The position numbers and the translations under genes are program-made. Of a DNA stretch of 64,000 bases, positions 52,638 through 61,686 are shown piece after piece (positions within the stretch are counted from its first letter, which is position 1; every line of letters begins with the position of its first letter). The DNA lies in the NCBI GenBank assembly GCA_009930275.1, contig RZYP01000001.1, positions 1 to 64,000 on the forward strand. Direction: 5' to 3'. The notes under the pieces are model-generated. The model had not been told where the DNA came from. It made no database searches and saw only the letters and a list, made by a program, of their open reading frames with translations. Origin of the DNA: Negativicutes bacterium (GTDB lineage Bacteria; Bacillota_C; Negativicutes; Acidaminococcales; Acidaminococcaceae).

Positions 52638-53411
52638 ATGTTAATCGACTGGTTTACGACGACGGCGCAGATTGTAAATTTTCTTGTTTTGATTCTGTTG
52701 CTGAGAAAAATTTTGTATAAGCCGATTCTTTCCATGATGGCAGAACGCGAGGCTAAAATTGCAGAAGAAGTTGCGTCGGCTGCGACCATGAAAGAAGAGG
52801 CAGAAAAGGAAAGATTTGATTTTGAAGAGAAAAACAGGCAATTGAAAGAACAAGAAAAAGATTTTCTGAGGCAAGCCAGAGAAAACGCGCAAAACGATTA
52901 TAAAATTGCTCTTGAAGAATTGAGACAAGAAATTCAAACAAAAAAAGGCCAGTGGTATCAAAAATTAGAAAATGACAAGGAAGTATTCTTGTCAGAACTG
53001 GAAAGTAAGACACAAGAGGAAATTTTTACTATTATAAACCGTCTTTTGGTTGATTTAGCTGATTCACATCTGGAGGAACAAATAATTAATGTTTTTGTCA
53101 GAAAATTAGTGGAGATGCCAGAAGAAAAAATTAACTTTATTAAAGGTCTTGACCGCGGGAATGAATTAAAATTAGTCATTACCAGTGTTTTCCAAATGGA
53201 AAAGGAACAACAAGAATTATTGCGGGAAAAATTGCGCCAACGTTTTTCTGATGATGCAGTAGTTGTTTTTGAGAATGATCGGGAAATTATAGGTGGCATA
53301 GAACTTAGTGTTGGCGGGCAAAAGTTAGTGTGGTCTATTGCAAACTATTTGAAAGTTTTGCGCAAAAATGTCGAACATGTATTGGAGATGAGGCAAAAAG
53401 ATGGCAACTAA
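52638..53411 (+). CDS. atpF: N-ATPase b subunit with delta-like C-terminal domain
   Basis: The protein has 257 residues. One N-terminal helix (about 5-25) precedes a long coiled coil (about 35-115, ending NRLLVDL). The C-terminal 110 residues (SVFQMEKEQQELLREKLRQRF, then REIIGGIELSVGGQKLVWSI) resemble the C-terminal domain of the delta/OSCP subunit. N-ATPase operons lack atpH, so this long b subunit likely performs the delta role as a stator link to F1. It overlaps atpA by 11 bases. Confidence 0.85.
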   Translation: MLIDWFTTTAQIVNFLVLILLLRKILYKPILSMMAEREAKIAEEVASAATMKEEAEKERFDFEEKNRQLKEQEKDFLRQARENAQNDYKIALEELRQEIQTKKGQWYQKLENDKEVFLSELESKTQEEIFTIINRLLVDLADSHLEEQIINVFVRKLVEMPEEKINFIKGLDRGNELKLVITSVFQMEKEQQELLREKLRQRFSDDAVVVFENDREIIGGIELSVGGQKLVWSIANYLKVLRKNVEHVLEMRQKDGN

Positions 53412-54969
53412 AAATGATGGCCTTTCAAGAGCCTTGTACCAGACTTTTTCCAGTTTCCGACAAGGGCAGGACAAAGTTCTTCCTCATTTCGAATTTGAGT
53501 CAGTTGGAAAAATTAGAACCATAGCAAATGGAGTAGCTTGGTTAGAAGGTCTTGATTCGGTAGCAATGGAAGAATTGGTCAGGTTCCCCGGCGGTATCTA
53601 TGGTATTGTTCTCAATATTGAAGATACAGAGATTGGCGTTGTCATGTTGGGCGAAAGCAGTACGTTAAAAGCGGGTGATGACGCTCACCGTACCGGTAGG
53701 GTAGCTGATGTTCCCGTAGGAAACAGCCTTTTGGGAAGGATTATCAATCCCTTGGGTTTTCCTCTTGACGATAAGGGAACATTGTTATTTTCAAACTATA
53801 TGTCGATAGAAAAAGCAGCTCCGCCGATTATGGACAGGTTGCCTGTCAAAGTACCATTGCAGACAGGAATAAAAGTTATAGATGCCTTGATACCAATTGG
53901 ACGTGGACAGCGTCAGCTAATATTAGGTGATCAACAAACGGGTAAGACGGCTATTGCAATAGATGCAATTATTAATCAGCGGGATACAGGTGTGATATGT
54001 ATTTACTGTGCCATTGGCCAGCAAGGTGCATCTTTGGCAAAAACTGTTGCTGCCCTTTCGGCCAATGGCGCAATGGAATATACTATTGTTGTGGTTGCTG
54101 AGGGCAGTGAAGCGCCGGGGCTAAGGTATATTGCACCTTATGCTGCAACAACCATTGGCGAATATTTTATGGAACAAGGGATGGATGTCTTACTTGTCTA
54201 TGATGATTTGACGAATCATGCGGATACTTACAGGGAAATATCGCTTCTTCTAAGGCGACCGCCAGGACGTGAGGCGTTTCCAGGGGATATTTTTTATTTG
54301 CATTCGAGATTATTAGAGCGTTGTGCACGACTTAAAAGCGAAAAGGGCGGAGGTTCATTGACGGCTTTGCCAATTATTCAAACAGAATCCCAGAATATTT
54401 CTGCTTATATACCAACAAACTTGATATCTATTACTGACGGACAAATATATTTATCTCCACAGTTATTTGAAAAAGGGATTCTTCCCGCAGTAGATGTCGG
54501 AAAATCTGTATCACGTATTGGTGCTAAGGCACAATTAAAGGCTTACCAAAAGGTTGTTGGAGATCTCAAATTAGCATATTCTCAATTTGAAGAACTGGAA
54601 ATGTTTTCTCGATTCGGAACGCGGATGGACGAAAAAACACGGCAAAAGCTAGAATATGGCTGGCGCATTCGCGAATGCTTAAAACAGCAGCAATATAACA
54701 CGCTTTCTGTTCCAAAACAAATATCCGTATTATTGGCTTTAACCAATAATTTGTTTGATGCTTTGCCGCTAAGCCTTGTTCCTAAGGCGGAATTGAATGT
54801 ACTGGAATTAGCTGATAAAATGCCGCAGGAAACGCAGCAAAAAATTTTGAACGGCGAATTGCTAACGGAGGAAACAAAAAAAAGCATACTACAAGTACTA
54901 GGTTCGGCGATTGACAAAATGGAGGATAAAGATGGCGCAAACACTGGTGGGGGTCCAAAGAAAGATTAG
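53401..54969 (+). CDS. atpA: N-ATPase F1 alpha subunit
   Basis: The protein has 522 residues. Walker A GDQQTGKTAIAIDAI, IYCAIGQQGASLAKTV, VYDDLTNHADTYREISLLLRRPPGREAFPGDIFYLHSRLLERCA and ISITDGQIYL are the standard alpha-subunit motifs. Alpha binds nucleotide without catalysis and surrounds gamma. It is intact, with a GGAGATGAGG site inside the end of atpF. Confidence 0.96.
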   Translation: MATKNDGLSRALYQTFSSFRQGQDKVLPHFEFESVGKIRTIANGVAWLEGLDSVAMEELVRFPGGIYGIVLNIEDTEIGVVMLGESSTLKAGDDAHRTGRVADVPVGNSLLGRIINPLGFPLDDKGTLLFSNYMSIEKAAPPIMDRLPVKVPLQTGIKVIDALIPIGRGQRQLILGDQQTGKTAIAIDAIINQRDTGVICIYCAIGQQGASLAKTVAALSANGAMEYTIVVVAEGSEAPGLRYIAPYAATTIGEYFMEQGMDVLLVYDDLTNHADTYREISLLLRRPPGREAFPGDIFYLHSRLLERCARLKSEKGGGSLTALPIIQTESQNISAYIPTNLISITDGQIYLSPQLFEKGILPAVDVGKSVSRIGAKAQLKAYQKVVGDLKLAYSQFEELEMFSRFGTRMDEKTRQKLEYGWRIRECLKQQQYNTLSVPKQISVLLALTNNLFDALPLSLVPKAELNVLELADKMPQETQQKILNGELLTEETKKSILQVLGSAIDKMEDKDGANTGGGPKKD

Positions 54970-55810
54970 AAGTGCTACCGAACTTCAGTCAGTTGTACAA
55001 AATATGAAAACTTTGGCTGCGGTTAATATTGGTATGTACGAAAAAAGTGATCAGGCTTTGAACGACTACTGGCAAGCAATAGAATTAGGTTTAATTGGGA
55101 TTTTAGACCAGCGTGGGATAGAAAATATCATTGGTTCAAAGCAGCAAAAGCAAGATGGAATAGGTGTCCTTGTTTTTGGTTCGGATTTAGGAATGGTCGG
55201 AGGTTTTAATGAATATCTGGTGCCGAAAGTTTTTGCTCAGATTGGCAAAGAACACAGAAAGAAAATTTGGCCGGTAGGCGAACGCATTGCTCTAAAGTTA
55301 AAAGAAAGCATGCCTGTGGAAAATATATATCAAGTGCCTGAATCAACTAAAGGAATTGTAGAACTTATCAGCAGGCTTATTGTCGATATTGTAGAAGCAA
55401 AAGAAGTAGGTGAATTCTCAAGATTGGTGATGATTTATAATAAGCCCATTTCTGCGGTAGCTTATCAGTCGCTGGTTCATCAACTATTGCCAATTGATCA
55501 GGATTGGATAAGTAAACTCAGAAGCAAGTCATGGCCGACCAAGATGATACCTCAATTGTTGCCGAATATCCCAGAAGCTACAAGATTTTTTTTTGAAGAG
55601 TACCTGTTTATTGTCATGTGCAGAGCTTGTGCGGATTCGCTGCTTAGTGAAAATATAAGTCGTTTGCAGGCTATGCAGCGAGCGGAAAAAAATATAGACA
55701 GTTTATTGAATATTTTATATACGGATTATAATCAAGCGCGTCAAAGTTCTATAACAGAGGAATTGTTTGATGTTATTTTTGGCTATGATGCGTTGAAAGA
55801 TAAGATTTAA
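54932..55810 (+). CDS. atpG: N-ATPase gamma subunit
   Basis: The protein has 292 residues. The N-terminal helix (VQRKIRSATELQSVVQNMKTLAAVNIGMYEK) and C-terminal helix (ENISRLQAMQRAEKNIDSLLN) form the central stalk; GVLVFGSDLGMVGGFNE marks the Rossmann core. It rotates inside the alpha3beta3 ring. ATG 54932 has GGAGG at 54921; it overlaps atpA by 38 bases, the last gene of the operon. Confidence 0.93.
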   Translation: MAQTLVGVQRKIRSATELQSVVQNMKTLAAVNIGMYEKSDQALNDYWQAIELGLIGILDQRGIENIIGSKQQKQDGIGVLVFGSDLGMVGGFNEYLVPKVFAQIGKEHRKKIWPVGERIALKLKESMPVENIYQVPESTKGIVELISRLIVDIVEAKEVGEFSRLVMIYNKPISAVAYQSLVHQLLPIDQDWISKLRSKSWPTKMIPQLLPNIPEATRFFFEEYLFIVMCRACADSLLSENISRLQAMQRAEKNIDSLLNILYTDYNQARQSSITEELFDVIFGYDALKDKI

Positions 55811-55902
55811 TATTTTGTGCAAAAGCAAAATAAAAAAACAAATCTAATAGCCTGGTTTTTCATTATTTTCAAAATCTTGTTCATATATGGGGAGGACTCT
55901 TT

Positions 55903-57084
55903 TTGAATCAGAAATATGTATACATTGTGTCTTTAGCACACTTTTTCTGCGATATTGCTATGGGGGCCTTGCCTGCTATCTTGCCTTTTTTCATTTTAAA
56001 TTATGGTATGGATTATAGTGCGGTTGCAGGATTCATGTTTGCTTCTTCTTTTTTATCGTCTCTGGTTCAGCCTACCTTTGGTTGGCTGGCAGATCATACA
56101 TCAATAACTTGGTTGATGCCGTTAGGTATTTTTCTAGCAGGTTCCGCAATGGGATTTTCAGGGCTACTTGAAAATTATTGGGCAATATTTGCTGTTTTAA
56201 CAGTGAGCGGAATCGGAAGCGCGATTTTCCACCCGGAAGCAGCTCGGATGATTCATAAACTTTCCGGTTCAAAAAGAGGAACAGCTTTGAGCATTTTTTC
56301 CGTAGGCGGAAATGGCGGCTTTGCCGTTGGACCTATTATTGCAGTTGCGGCAATAACCGCTTTTGGGATGAAAGGAACATTGGTTTTTGGTTTGTTGGCA
56401 ATTATCATGGCAATAAGTCTGATTGTTATTGGCCCCAAAATGAAGACAGAGATAGCGGCGAATTCTTCTTTAGAAGATATCGAAACATCGAACGATGTTG
56501 AAAGAAAAAATATGAACAAAAACGATTGGCCGTCTTTTGCACGCTTGACGCTTTTAATTGCCTTTAGTTCAATCGTAGTTTGTGGGTTAAGAAGTTTTAT
56601 TCCGCTTTACTTAGTTAATGTTACAGGAATTTCTACTGCAGCAGCGGGTTCTGCTTTGACATTATTGTTTATGTTTGGTGTTATAACTACACTTATTGGC
56701 GGTTTTTTGGCAGATAGAATTGGCTATTTGAAAATAGTACAGTTTAGTTATTTGCTCTTGGCCCCAATGATTGGATTGTTATCGCAAACAACCGATGCTT
56801 TCCTCTGTTTTGTTTTGATGATTCCAATTGGATTTGCCATGTTTTCACCTTTCAGCTCGGTGGTTGTTTTGGGTCAGAACTACTTGGCAAAAAGTGTTGG
56901 TTTCGCTTCCGGCGTTACATTAGGTCTTTATTTTAGTATGGGAGGTATATTTGTACCACTTATTGGCGGTTTTGCTGATATTCATGGTTTGCCGGCAACG
57001 ATGGAGCTTCTTACGGCTTTTGCTTTTATGACCGCCTTGTGCACGTTTTTTTTACCGAAGCCGGTAATAGACCCAGTAATATAG
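55903..57084 (+). CDS. MFS transporter, fosmidomycin-resistance (Fsr) type
   Basis: The protein has 393 residues and 12 helices with a middle loop rich in Glu and Asn (about 185-210). SLAHFFCDIAMGALPAILPFF, FGWLADHTSI and GIGSAIFHPEAARMIHKLSG are the marks of the Fsr family of drug or small-molecule exporters. TTG start follows GGGGAGG. Only about 90 bases follow atpG and no terminator was seen between, so some transcription from the ATPase operon may run on. Confidence 0.88.
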   Translation: MNQKYVYIVSLAHFFCDIAMGALPAILPFFILNYGMDYSAVAGFMFASSFLSSLVQPTFGWLADHTSITWLMPLGIFLAGSAMGFSGLLENYWAIFAVLTVSGIGSAIFHPEAARMIHKLSGSKRGTALSIFSVGGNGGFAVGPIIAVAAITAFGMKGTLVFGLLAIIMAISLIVIGPKMKTEIAANSSLEDIETSNDVERKNMNKNDWPSFARLTLLIAFSSIVVCGLRSFIPLYLVNVTGISTAAAGSALTLLFMFGVITTLIGGFLADRIGYLKIVQFSYLLLAPMIGLLSQTTDAFLCFVLMIPIGFAMFSPFSSVVVLGQNYLAKSVGFASGVTLGLYFSMGGIFVPLIGGFADIHGLPATMELLTAFAFMTALCTFFLPKPVIDPVI

Positions 57085-57088
57085 ATAT

Positions 57089-57148
57089 AAAGACAAAGAG
57101 CACTCAAAATGTTAGATAACTCTAACATTTTGAGTGCTCTTTGTCTTT
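57089..57148. terminator. Perfect 28-bp palindrome between convergent genes
   Basis: AAAGACAAAGAGCACTCAAA opens a 28-base arm (57089-57116) repeated inverted at 57121-57148 around a TAAC loop. The two T-rich ends (TTTGTCTTT) could end transcription from both sides. No extra T-run follows. Confidence 0.7.
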
Positions 57149-57246
57149 AGGAAAATTCTTCCGAAAAAACACTTTTTCATGGGTTTCGACCTTATAGACG
57201 GAACATAAAGTGATTGTCTTATTTATTGCTGAAGTGCTCTGTTCAG

Positions 57247-58020
57247 CTATAAAGGAATATCTCCAACGCTGTTGAGAACGAATGTTGGACAGTAGGGGTA
57301 TCGTGTTATATGTTTTTGTGCTGTTACGCCAGAAAGTACAAGAACGGAATCAAGGCCGCTTTCTATGCCTGCGATTATGTCCGTCTCCATACTATCACCG
57401 ATTATAGCGGTTTCTGCAGAGTGAATACCTAGCATTTGCAAGCTAGTTCGCATCATAAGGGGGTTTGGTTTGCCGACATAATATGCTTTGCGGCCGGTTG
57501 TAAGCTCAATTGGCGCAACGAGGGCACGGCAGGCTGGTGCTATACCGTTTTCTAAAGGACCGGTGAGATCAGTGTTTGTTCCTATGAGCTTTGCGCCATT
57601 CAGAACATAGTTTGCAGCTCTGCAGATAAGACTGTAATTATAATTAATTGTTTCACCTACGACAACGTAGTCAGGATCAACCTCGTTTATTGAAATACCA
57701 GCGTCATTAAGGGCTTCAAATAAGCCTGAGTCTCCAATCGCGAACACACTGCAACCACGTTTTTGGTTGCTTAAAAATTTTGCCGTTGCTAACGCACTAG
57801 TGTAAAAATTACTTTCATCAACAGCAAGTCCCATGCGTGCCAGCTTTTGCTGCAGTTCCTTTGGTGTTTTCCTGCTGCTGTTGGTAAGAAACAAAAATTT
57901 CTTATTTTCGTGATATAACCATTCTACGAATTTCTTGGCTCCAGGGAGAAGCGAGTTGCGTGTATAGATAACACCATCCATATCACATAAAAACCCATTT
58001 TTTGCTCTGAGCAACTCCAC
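57247..58020 (-). CDS. HAD-IIA phosphatase, NagD-like
   Basis: The protein has 257 residues. HAD motifs are visible: I CDMDGVIYT (Asp nucleophile), II FLTNSSRK, III GKPNP, and IV IIGDSMETDIIAG, with a cap between II and III. NagD-like enzymes dephosphorylate nucleotides or sugar phosphates. GTG 58020 has AAGGAGC 7 bases upstream. It is convergent with the Fsr-type transporter. Confidence 0.9.
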   Translation of the reverse strand: MELLRAKNGFLCDMDGVIYTRNSLLPGAKKFVEWLYHENKKFLFLTNSSRKTPKELQQKLARMGLAVDESNFYTSALATAKFLSNQKRGCSVFAIGDSGLFEALNDAGISINEVDPDYVVVGETINYNYSLICRAANYVLNGAKLIGTNTDLTGPLENGIAPACRALVAPIELTTGRKAYYVGKPNPLMMRTSLQMLGIHSAETAIIGDSMETDIIAGIESGLDSVLVLSGVTAQKHITRYPYCPTFVLNSVGDIPL

Positions 58021-58294
58021 GATTATAGCTCCTTTCTAATCGCTGATAGACATTCTTTAAGAACATTATATACAAAAAATGCAATTTTAGGAAAAAAAAG
58101 TCAAATCTGGCATAAATTTATGTTAAGATATAAATAGTAAGAAAATTCACAAAATAATGCAAAGTATTTAACTATGGAAGTTAAAAAACCAGAAGGAGCA
58201 AAAGCAACGTAGTTTATTCGTAGAGGGACTATTTTTTAGCTTGTTTTGCAGAAAAAGGTAAATTTGGGAATTTAGACTAGGGGGTGAAGATAAA
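58021..58294. other. Intergenic region between nagD-like and smsC genes
   Basis: About 270 AT-rich bases divide divergent genes. They must hold both promoters, but no hexamer pair was convincing. No ORF is seen. GGGGGTG before 58295 is the smsC ribosome site. Confidence 0.35.
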
Positions 58295-59050
58295 ATGCTG
58301 GAAATGAGCAACGTTGGCGTTGTTATTAACGGTGAAGAAGGCAAGGTGGAATTGATCAAAGACATTAACCTGACCTTGCAGGATAAAAAGATTTATGTGA
58401 TGACGGGTCCTAACGGGGGTGGGAAATCTTGCATCGCAAAAGCAATTATGGGAATTTACCAGCCTACAAGCGGGCAAATTTTATTGGATGGGTTAGACAT
58501 CACGCTTAGGGAACTTCACGAGCGGGCTCGCCTTGGTATAGGTTATGCTTTTCAGCAACCAGCTCGCTTCAAAGGGATTACGGTTCGGGATCTCTTAAAG
58601 CTTGCCACCGGTGATAATAAGGAGATTAACTTATGCGACCTTCTGTATGATGTCGGTTTATGCGCACAGGATTATTTGAATCGTGAAATTAACAACAGTT
58701 TTTCCGGTGGTGAAGTAAAGCGTATTGAAATTGCGACTGTTTTGGCACGTAATTTGAAATTGGCCATTTTTGATGAACCTGAGGCAGGAATTGATTTATG
58801 GAGTTTTCAAAGGTTGACGGAAACTTTTGAAAAGATGAATGAAAAGTATAACACGACTATTGTCATCATATCGCATCAGGAAAGAATTCTTAATTTAGCT
58901 GATGAGGTCATTTTGGTTGCGGACAGAACTATCCGCGAGATAACGAGCCGGCAAAAGATTTTGGGCGAAATCTTTCAGCTTGATTCAACTTGTCGTTGTC
59001 GGCAGAGTTGCAGCAGAGGAGGAAGAGCAGATGCTAGATGCAGTAGATAA
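58295..59050 (+). CDS. SmsC / SufC-like ABC ATPase
   Basis: The protein has 251 residues. Walker A GPNGGGKSCIAKAI, FQQPARFKGITVRDLL, signature FSGGEVKRIEIA, LAIFDEPEAGIDLW and IISHQERILNLADEV are SufC-type motifs. It powers Fe-S cluster building on the partner encoded next. The gene overlaps smsB by 20 bases. No SufS, SufU or SufE gene is adjacent, matching the two-gene SMS (SUF-like minimal) form. Confidence 0.88.
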   Translation: MLEMSNVGVVINGEEGKVELIKDINLTLQDKKIYVMTGPNGGGKSCIAKAIMGIYQPTSGQILLDGLDITLRELHERARLGIGYAFQQPARFKGITVRDLLKLATGDNKEINLCDLLYDVGLCAQDYLNREINNSFSGGEVKRIEIATVLARNLKLAIFDEPEAGIDLWSFQRLTETFEKMNEKYNTTIVIISHQERILNLADEVILVADRTIREITSRQKILGEIFQLDSTCRCRQSCSRGGRADARCSR

Positions 59051-59948
59051 AAAACTGTTAGCCGAAGTTGCTGATTTGCAGGATATTCCAAGTGGAGCCT
59101 TCAATATAAGAAAAAATGGACAGGGCGTTGAGCGCCATACAACTGCCAATATAAATATTGAAACCAAAAAGGATAAACCTGGCATCAACGTTACAATAAA
59201 GGCGGGGACTAAAGGAGAAAGCGTGCATATTCCTGTTATTTTGTCTGAAGGCATGGATGATCTCGTTTATAACACTTTTGAGGTTGGCGAGAACTCAGAC
59301 GTACTTATTGTTGCAGGCTGTGGCATTCATAATCCCAGCAGTAAGAAGGCGCAGCATGATGGCATTCATGAATTTTTTGTCCGTAATGGTGCGAGGATGA
59401 AGTATGTGGAAAAACATTATGGCGAGGGTGAAGGCAGCGGTGCAAGGATTCTCAACCCCAAAACCATTATCGAAGTAGAAGATGGCGCCACCGCGGAACT
59501 AGAAATGGTGCAAATCAGGGGAATAAACAATACTTTACGGGAAACAGAAGTACGTTTACACAAAAATGCCCGCTTGATTGTGACGGAAAGACTGCTGACA
59601 TATCTGGACCAAAAGGCCGAATCAAATATTACCGTACACTTGCTTGGTGACGATGCTACCGCTCAGGTCATCTCACGTTCGGTGGCACAGAACGATTCCA
59701 GACAGCTTTTTCATCTGAATATGCGCGGTTATTCCAGATGCCGTGGCCATATCCAATGCGACTCAATCATCATGGATCAAGCCGAAGTATCATCTATTCC
59801 GGAAATTACCGCGTTTAATTCCGATGCTCAATTAATTCATGAAGCGGCCATCGGTAAAATAGCCTCGGAACAGCTAACTAAGCTTATGTCGTTGGGTTTA
59901 ACGGAAAAAGAAGCGGAAGAAACGATTTTGCAGGGCTTCTTAAAATAA
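59031..59948 (+). CDS. SmsB / SufB-like scaffold protein
   Basis: The protein has 305 residues. The SufBD beta-helix core includes RNGARMKYVEKHYGEGEGSG, EVEDGATAELEMVQIRG, and the C-terminal SRCRGHIQCDSIIMDQAEVSSIPEI and HEAAIGKIASEQLTKLMSLGLTEKEAEETI. It is much shorter than classical SufB (about 470). ATG 59031 follows GGAGG; a frame-open upstream stretch is inside smsC. It is the likely cluster-assembly scaffold. Confidence 0.88.
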   Translation: MLDAVDKKLLAEVADLQDIPSGAFNIRKNGQGVERHTTANINIETKKDKPGINVTIKAGTKGESVHIPVILSEGMDDLVYNTFEVGENSDVLIVAGCGIHNPSSKKAQHDGIHEFFVRNGARMKYVEKHYGEGEGSGARILNPKTIIEVEDGATAELEMVQIRGINNTLRETEVRLHKNARLIVTERLLTYLDQKAESNITVHLLGDDATAQVISRSVAQNDSRQLFHLNMRGYSRCRGHIQCDSIIMDQAEVSSIPEITAFNSDAQLIHEAAIGKIASEQLTKLMSLGLTEKEAEETILQGFLK

Positions 59949-60003
59949 GGCCGTACCTAACTTTACGGGTGTGGTCAATTTTATAATATAGGGAGTGAAT
60001 AGC

Positions 60004-61686
60004 GTGATTTATAATATTTTAATCGGGGGTGCTGCGGGGCTTGGAATGGAGACAATGGCTTTATTTTTAGAGAAAATACTAAAAAGAAAAGGTTTCGAGA
60101 TTTTTGTTATCCAGGATTACATGTCAAGAGTTAGGGGCGGGCATAATTTTTTTCAAATACGTTTTGCTAATGAACCGATTGATTCTCATGCTGATGAGCT
60201 CGACGTTATTATTGCCTTGGATAAAGAGACGGTTAACACGCATGATAATCGTTTAAAAAGTGATGGTCTTATTATTTCTGATGAAGAAATAGATTGCCAA
60301 GATGACAGGGTATGTAGGCTTGCCTTGAAATCTACCGCAAAAGCAATCGGCAACCCTAAAGTTTATGGAAATGTAGCAATTGGAGCATTGTTAAAGTTAT
60401 TTAACCTTGATTTGATAGGGATGGATGAAGTTGTAAAGATAAAATTAAAAGATGAAATTGCCGGGCAAAACATCAAGGCCTTTGAAGAAGGGTATAAAAT
60501 GCTAAGCGTAAAGTATGCTATTCAAACAGAAGGAAAAGATGATAACATTCTCATTAATGGCAACGAAGCTATTGCCCTTGGCGCTTTGGCATCCGGTTTG
60601 AGGTTCTATTCGGGCTATCCCATGACCCCATCAACGGGTATCATGAATTATTTGGCGGCAAAAATGAATAACGCGGAACTAATTGTCGAGCAAGCAGAAG
60701 ATGAAATTGCAGCAATAAACATGGCGGTAGGGGCGTCAGCTGTCGGCGTAAGGTCTATGACGGCTACTTCAGGTGGTGGGTTCGCATTAATGGTTGAAAC
60801 AATTGGTTTGTCGGCTATGCTTGAAGTACCTTTGGTTGTTGCCGAAGTGCAAAGGCCGGGTCCGGCTACTGGTTTTCCGACAAGAACAGAACAAGGAGAT
60901 TTGAAGTTTGTGATTTTTTCATCACCTTCGGAAATACCGAAAATGGTCATAACTCTAAGAGACCCGGAAGATGCTTTTTACCAAACGAATAGAGCCTTTA
61001 ATCTTGCAGATAAATACCAAATTCCGGTTATCTTAATGAGCGATCAGTTTTTAGCAGACAGTACCAGAACGGTCAAACCTTTCGATTTCAGTAAGATTAA
61101 AAATGAGCGGTACCTAAGCCCTGAAGCATATTCGGAAAGCAGTGAATACAAACGATATGAAATCACAGCGTCAGGAGTTTCGCCAAGAATTATTCCGGGA
61201 AAGTTTGCGGGTACGCGGGTGTTGTTCGACAGCGATGAACACGATGAATACGGACAGATTACCGAGTCAGGTACGGTAAGGGAAAAAATGCATGACAAAA
61301 GACTGCGTAAAATGACTTATTTAAAAGAAGAGATACAGGAACCAACTTTTGTTGGTGAGGAAAAAGCAGATGTTTTGCTTGTAACCTGGGGGTCTTTGGC
61401 CAGCCCGGTTAAGGAAGCGGTAAGACTTCTTAATGCCGAGAATACAGGTAAGTATGGTGCCTTGTTGTTTGGGGATATCTGGCCGTTTCCGGATAAATTG
61501 TTAAACGAAATGAAAAAAAGTATAAAAAAGCTGATTAATATCGAACAAAATGCTACGGGCCAATTGGCATCAATTATTAAGGAATGTACAGGAATTGAAT
61601 GTGATAGCTGCATTCTGAAATATGACGGAAGGCCGCTTTCGGCGCAAGAAATTCTTGCTAAGGTTAAAGGAGGCAAAACAATATGA
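60004..61686 (+). CDS. korA: 2-oxoacid:ferredoxin oxidoreductase, gamma-alpha fused subunit
   Basis: The protein has 560 residues. An N-terminal gamma-type domain (GGAAGLGMETMALFLEKIL, SRVRGGHNFFQIRF) is fused to the alpha domain (GNEAIALGALASGLRFYSGYPMTPS, EQAEDEIAAINMAVGASAVG, TATSGGGFALMVE), as in KorA. With KorB it oxidises a 2-oxoacid such as 2-oxoglutarate to the acyl-CoA while reducing ferredoxin. GTG 60004 is preferred over GTG 59995, which touches the GGGAG site. Overlaps korB by 4 bases. Confidence 0.9.
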   Translation: MIYNILIGGAAGLGMETMALFLEKILKRKGFEIFVIQDYMSRVRGGHNFFQIRFANEPIDSHADELDVIIALDKETVNTHDNRLKSDGLIISDEEIDCQDDRVCRLALKSTAKAIGNPKVYGNVAIGALLKLFNLDLIGMDEVVKIKLKDEIAGQNIKAFEEGYKMLSVKYAIQTEGKDDNILINGNEAIALGALASGLRFYSGYPMTPSTGIMNYLAAKMNNAELIVEQAEDEIAAINMAVGASAVGVRSMTATSGGGFALMVETIGLSAMLEVPLVVAEVQRPGPATGFPTRTEQGDLKFVIFSSPSEIPKMVITLRDPEDAFYQTNRAFNLADKYQIPVILMSDQFLADSTRTVKPFDFSKIKNERYLSPEAYSESSEYKRYEITASGVSPRIIPGKFAGTRVLFDSDEHDEYGQITESGTVREKMHDKRLRKMTYLKEEIQEPTFVGEEKADVLLVTWGSLASPVKEAVRLLNAENTGKYGALLFGDIWPFPDKLLNEMKKSIKKLINIEQNATGQLASIIKECTGIECDSCILKYDGRPLSAQEILAKVKGGKTI

